From an uncultured Clostridia bacterium (GTDB taxonomy: Bacteria; Bacillota; Clostridia; Oscillospirales; Oscillospiraceae): DNA of 15,367 nucleotides. Location: the NCBI GenBank assembly GCA_945487445.1, contig CALYTU010000022.1, forward strand, positions 1-15,367, in the 5' to 3' direction. A program made the position numbers and the translations under genes. Numbering within the stretch: the first letter of the stretch is position 1; each line of letters starts with the position of its first letter. The notes under the pieces were generated by a model. It saw only the letters and a program-made list of their open reading frames with translations. It searched no databases and had not been told where the DNA came from. This document shows positions 12,931 through 15,367 of the stretch, one piece after another.

Positions 12931-13429
12931 AAAACGGGACGCCTCCTTCCTGTGCGGTATTACACAAGGATTTCAGGAACATTACGATTTCGTCAAAATC
13001 AATGGCGAAATCAGAGATAAACATGCTGCACCCTTTGACAGCGCGATACTCAGAAACGGTCGCATCAGAAATGACCTTGAAGCAGGATGTGACCATCAGG
13101 CTCATATCCGTGAGCAGCCAGAGCTCCATGCTGCGTTGTAAGGTCGTGGAGCTGGAAGCAGGGCTGGCGGGAGCAGTATCGACATAGAGCCGGATCGCTC
13201 TCTCTTCCGTAAGGGGAAGGCCCCGGTAGGCGTCTCCCGCATTCTTCAGCGTGACAGTGTATTCGTACAGCGGGGATGCTCCGTCCATGATGGTGTGGAG
13301 CATCATGTTCCAGTTCAGCCCGTCCAACTTAGCCAGCATTTCCGCTTCGCTGTGCTCGTCGTCCGCGCCTTCTGAAAACAGATCCTCGATGAGCTCCTGG
13401 AGCTTAAAAGCATAATCAAAATCACACAT
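12920..13429 (-). CDS. unrecognised 169-residue acidic protein
   Basis: The ATG at 13429 is preceded by GAGGTGA five bases away, which also contains the stop of the upstream gene (gap of five bases). A longer ORF in this frame begins at 13696 but overlaps two better supported small genes, so I use the shorter form MCDFDYAFKLQELIEDLF. The protein is soluble and acidic at its N-terminus. Its C-terminal half mixes hydrophobic strands (ELWLLTDMSLMVTSCFKVI, CSMFISDFAIDFDEIVMFLKSL). No family recognised. Confidence 0.7.
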   Translation of the reverse strand: MCDFDYAFKLQELIEDLFSEGADDEHSEAEMLAKLDGLNWNMMLHTIMDGASPLYEYTVTLKNAGDAYRGLPLTEERAIRLYVDTAPASPASSSTTLQRSMELWLLTDMSLMVTSCFKVISDATVSEYRAVKGCSMFISDFAIDFDEIVMFLKSLCNTAQEGGVPFYEL

Positions 13430-13434
13430 GTATA

Positions 13435-13638
13435 TCACCTCGTAACCTTTCTTTTCTTCGGCCCGCGCTTTCGCTTCGAACCGTCCTCCGGGCCTTTGAT
13501 AAGCTCGCCATCGCAGTAGAGCGAGTATCCGGCGGCGATAAGACTTTTCAGTTGATATTCGTCGTAGCCGCAGTTTGGCAGCGAGGAAACCACGCCGCCC
13601 GGCTGATCTAAGTCCTTTGTGAGCCTCCAGGTCGCCAT
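13435..13638 (-). CDS. unrecognised 67-residue protein with basic tail
   Basis: The ATG at 13638 overlaps the preceding TGA as TGATG, and AAGGAG lies about nine bases upstream, which supports it over the in-frame ORF that extends further upstream. The sequence MATWRLTKDLDQPGG, then LPNCGYDEYQLKSLIAAGYSLYCDGELIKG, looks like one compact domain, and the end is strongly basic (KRKRGPKKRKVTR), which would suit nucleic-acid contact. Too short for a family call. Confidence 0.65.
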   Translation of the reverse strand: MATWRLTKDLDQPGGVVSSLPNCGYDEYQLKSLIAAGYSLYCDGELIKGPEDGSKRKRGPKKRKVTR

Positions 13639-13859
13639 CACAAGGTCTCCTTTCGCTTCGGACACCAGGTAGGCGAATTGCCGGTGAAGGAGGCAATGTT
13701 GCCCAGGCAGCGGCACCGGCCTTCTGCTGTGCAATACACAGAGTATTTCTTCAGAGGCTTCCTGCCGTGGGTCAAGCCGTCCTTGTCGGCATAGACCAAA
13801 TCCGGGCAACGTCCATCTGCGTTTTTGTTGTAATAATTTCCGCAAAGATGGGTGTCCAT
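13638..13859 (-). CDS. unrecognised 73-residue Cys-rich protein
   Basis: The start at 13859 overlaps the parB stop as TAATG, with a G-rich site (AGGGGGG) just upstream inside parB. Six Cys occur at 6, 18, 43, 49, 51 and 66 (LCGNYYN, RCPDL, YCTAEGRCRC, TWCPKR). With no signal peptide this suggests a small metal-binding, perhaps zinc-ribbon-like, protein. Position in the par-rep operon hints at an accessory maintenance role. No family recognised. Confidence 0.7.
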   Translation of the reverse strand: MDTHLCGNYYNKNADGRCPDLVYADKDGLTHGRKPLKKYSVYCTAEGRCRCLGNIASFTGNSPTWCPKRKETL

Positions 13860-14842
13860 TATCTCGCCCCCCTGTCATGGCTTCGTTGCCGTGCCCAGCC
13901 GGCCAGAAGATTCATGATCGTTTTTTCCATCTGCTCGGCGGTGTAGTTCTTGGGGAAATACCCCCTGATCTTGTCGTAGTCGAAGGAAATGCGGAAGTTG
14001 TCGGGCTTTTTCTGTTCCCGCATGATCTCAAGCGCGGTATCGTCGTTCAGCTCGCCGGCTTTGCTCAGCTTGCGGAGCCGCTGCGCCTGGGACATGGACG
14101 GCGGCGCTTGCTCGCTGTCGATGGCGGTAAAAAGGGTTTTCTGATCCTGCTCCGGGAGGTAAGACAGCTCCACGGCGGTCCGCATCCCGAGCTTGCCCTC
14201 GTCCACCATGGAAAGGATGGGGTCGATGAGTTCATTCAGACGAATGAAGCGCTGTATTTGCCGTGCGCTGTCCGGACTTTTTTCTGCAAGTTGCTCGTCT
14301 GAACGATTATCCCGTAACTTCGCGCCCAGTGGGCGCAAAGTCGAACTGGCAGGCTCACCCAACTTAATCTCCACTGGAGACAAAGTTAAATCCGTCCGTT
14401 TTCCCTGGCGTTTCATAGCATCCAACTTCATCTTGTAGGCCCGAGCCTTCTCGCTGGGCAGGATTTTGTCGCGCTGGAGGTTGGCGTCCACCATTGCGAT
14501 GATTGCCTCGTCGTCGGTCAGATTACGGACGATACAGGGCATGGTGGACAGTCCGGCCAGGGCGGAGGCCATTTTGCGCCGATGACCGGCGACCATTTCA
14601 TAGCCGCCGCCTTCCTTGGGCCGAACCACAGCAGGGACAAGAACGCCGACCTGCTTCACGCTTTCGGCCATCTCTTGCATGGCCTCGTCGTTGACGACCA
14701 AAAACGGATGATCCGGGAAGTCGCTGATCTCGGATAAGGGAATATCTCTGACACCCTCGCGCTTTGCCTCGTCGCGCTGCTCCTGCGTCGTGAAAAGATC
14801 GTCAAGCTCGGACAGCAGCCCGCTTGTGTTGCTTTTCTGCAT
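13859..14842 (-). CDS. parB: ParB/Spo0J-type partition protein
   Basis: A 327-residue ParB-family protein. The ParB/Sulfiredoxin-like N-terminal domain includes DIPLSEISDFPDHPF (about 32-46), VGVLVPAVVRP and the signature MVAGHRRKMASALAGL (about 92-107), the nucleotide-binding box of the family. NLQRDKILPSEKARAYKMKLDAM follows as in Spo0J/Noc. A helix-turn-helix region is expected near SDEQLAEKSPDSARQIQRFIRL. Between these, around residues 153-175, two similar segments (TLSPVEIKL and TLRPLGAKL) are encoded by the palindromic DNA pair described separately. The start at 14842 lies inside the parA end (41-base overlap) with AAGGAGG about nine bases upstream. The protein should bind a centromere-like site and work with ParA to segregate the element. 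Confidence 0.92.
   Translation of the reverse strand: MQKSNTSGLLSELDDLFTTQEQRDEAKREGVRDIPLSEISDFPDHPFLVVNDEAMQEMAESVKQVGVLVPAVVRPKEGGGYEMVAGHRRKMASALAGLSTMPCIVRNLTDDEAIIAMVDANLQRDKILPSEKARAYKMKLDAMKRQGKRTDLTLSPVEIKLGEPASSTLRPLGAKLRDNRSDEQLAEKSPDSARQIQRFIRLNELIDPILSMVDEGKLGMRTAVELSYLPEQDQKTLFTAIDSEQAPPSMSQAQRLRKLSKAGELNDDTALEIMREQKKPDNFRISFDYDKIRGYFPKNYTAEQMEKTIMNLLAGWARQRSHDRGAR
14316..14342. repeat. 27-base imperfect palindrome inside parB, copy 1
   Basis: The outer AACTT/AAAGT arms and inner GCGCCC/GGGCGC arms pair around a three-base AGT centre, with one internal mismatch pair and one at the outermost position. It shares its outer arms, the CC-A-S-TGG core and its length with the copy at 14361-14387, 45 bases away, while the inner arms differ in a pairing-preserving way. 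Confidence 0.6.
14361..14387. repeat. 27-base imperfect palindrome inside parB, copy 2
   Basis: The outer AACTT/AAGTT arms and inner TCTCC/GGAGA arms pair around ACT, with two internal mismatch pairs. It has the same layout as the copy at 14316-14342. Starts are 45 bases apart, so both copies are read in the same frame and also give a protein repeat (TLxPxxxKL). Confidence 0.6.
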
Positions 14843-15367
14843 TTTTCAGGACCTCCTTCACAAGATTTTTGTAAGCTTCTGCGGCCTTGCCCTTGGGGTC
14901 GTGCCGGAAGATGCTTTTATCGGCGGTGCTGACTTCGGCCAGCCGCACCGTCAAGGGTATCACTGTGTCCATGACGGGGAGCTGCTTGCCGTAGGTCGAT
15001 CTCACCAGATCGGCAATGTCCCTCCGGAATACAGTGTTGCTTGTCATGGTCAAAAATACCCCGCCAATGGTCAGGCGAGGGTTGATCTGAGCCTTTACGA
15101 GCCTTGCGGTCCGCACAAGCTCCGTCATATCTTCAGCAGCCAGATAGTCGGCTTGTACGGGGATCAGTACGCGATCCGCCGCTGCCAGAGCGTTGATGAC
15201 CAGCGTTCCCAGGGATGGCCGGCAATCCAGCAGGATGTAATCGTAGTCTTTCTTTACCGTGTCAAGATAGCGCCGCAGCACTGTCTCGCGGCTCATGGTG
15301 TTCACCAGGGCGATCTCCACGGAGGAGAGCAGCCGGTTCGCCGGAACGAAGTCGAAGCCCTCCGGGT
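14802..15367 (-). CDS. parA: ParA-type partition ATPase, C-terminal part (5' end outside window)
   Basis: The open frame runs past the right edge. About 187 C-terminal residues are visible, beginning PEGFDFVPANRLLSS, so roughly the first 80-90 residues with the P-loop are missing. Family marks are FDFVPAN, then YDYILLDCRPSLGTLVINALAAADRVLIPVQADYLAAEDM (the second nucleotide-binding region, with DCRPS in place of the more usual DCPPS), GGVFLTMTSNTVFRRDIADLVR, and a C-terminal VIPLTVRLAEVSTADKSIFRHDPKGKAAEAY that is typical of ParA/Soj (AxxxGKxI-like end). The apparent GTG start at 15320 is internal and not a real start. It overlaps parB by 41 bases and forms the first visible gene of the maintenance operon. 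Confidence 0.93.
   Translation of the reverse strand, partial: PEGFDFVPANRLLSSVEIALVNTMSRETVLRRYLDTVKKDYDYILLDCRPSLGTLVINALAAADRVLIPVQADYLAAEDMTELVRTARLVKAQINPRLTIGGVFLTMTSNTVFRRDIADLVRSTYGKQLPVMDTVIPLTVRLAEVSTADKSIFRHDPKGKAAEAYKNLVKEVLKNAEKQHKRAAVRA

Noticed and set aside
12920..13696. 258-codon form of the 169-residue gene
   Set aside because: The extra N-terminal part is Arg-rich shadow of two better supported small genes; the ATG at 13429 has an ideal ribosome site.
14802..15320. parA starting at GTG 15320
   Set aside because: The frame stays open to the window edge and upstream residues (FDFVPAN) match ParA, so the GTG is internal.

Overview
The window looks like part of a conjugative element (an integrative conjugative element or a large plasmid) from a Gram-positive gut-type Clostridia (Bacillota). 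Every gene I can support lies on the minus strand, almost all with strong AGGAGG-type ribosome sites, and most are coupled by ATGA/TAATG overlaps or very short gaps. The content fits the Tn1549-like class of elements: ParA/ParB partition proteins, a RepA_N-type replication initiator, a PcfB (DUF3801) protein and a VirD4/TcpA-type coupling protein. LPXTG pilins, a lipobox lipoprotein and class C sortases point to a monoderm host. No integrase, relaxase or resistance gene is visible, so ICE versus plasmid cannot be decided here.

In transcription order (right to left): (1) partition and replication block, 15367-11001: parA (5' end outside the window), parB, five small unrecognised genes, repA. 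Two DNA-level signals sit inside coding sequence here: a pair of 27-bp imperfect palindromes in parB, and a five-copy iteron-like array of about 23-bp period in repA, read in all three frames. (2) 10924-9582: a possible 36-codon ORF, a small membrane protein and a lipoprotein with a (K/Q/A)PTEP stalk and Cys-pair repeats, closed by a strong terminator. (3) A leader of about 380 bases without a convincing gene (9580-9198). (4) Pilus block, 9197-1074: a very large LPMTG surface protein with CnaB-type domains, an unrecognised 233-residue protein, an internal terminator, a SpoVG-family protein, an LPKTG major pilin with a YPKN motif, a strong hairpin, and two class C sortases. (5) Conjugation block, 1071-1: pcfB and the start of the VirD4-type coupling protein, running off the left edge.

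The likely joint role is that the par/rep block maintains the element, the pilus block builds a covalent surface fibre, and pcfB/virD4 begins the transfer machinery. The pilus genes run directly into the transfer genes (srt-pcfB gap of 2 bases, pcfB-virD4 ATGA overlap), so surface attachment and DNA transfer are probably co-expressed. The least explained parts are the five-gene block between parB and repA, including two neighbouring genes that share a domain, the DNA palindromes inside parB, and the left edge, where the coupling protein stops resembling its family right after the DPKG motif.
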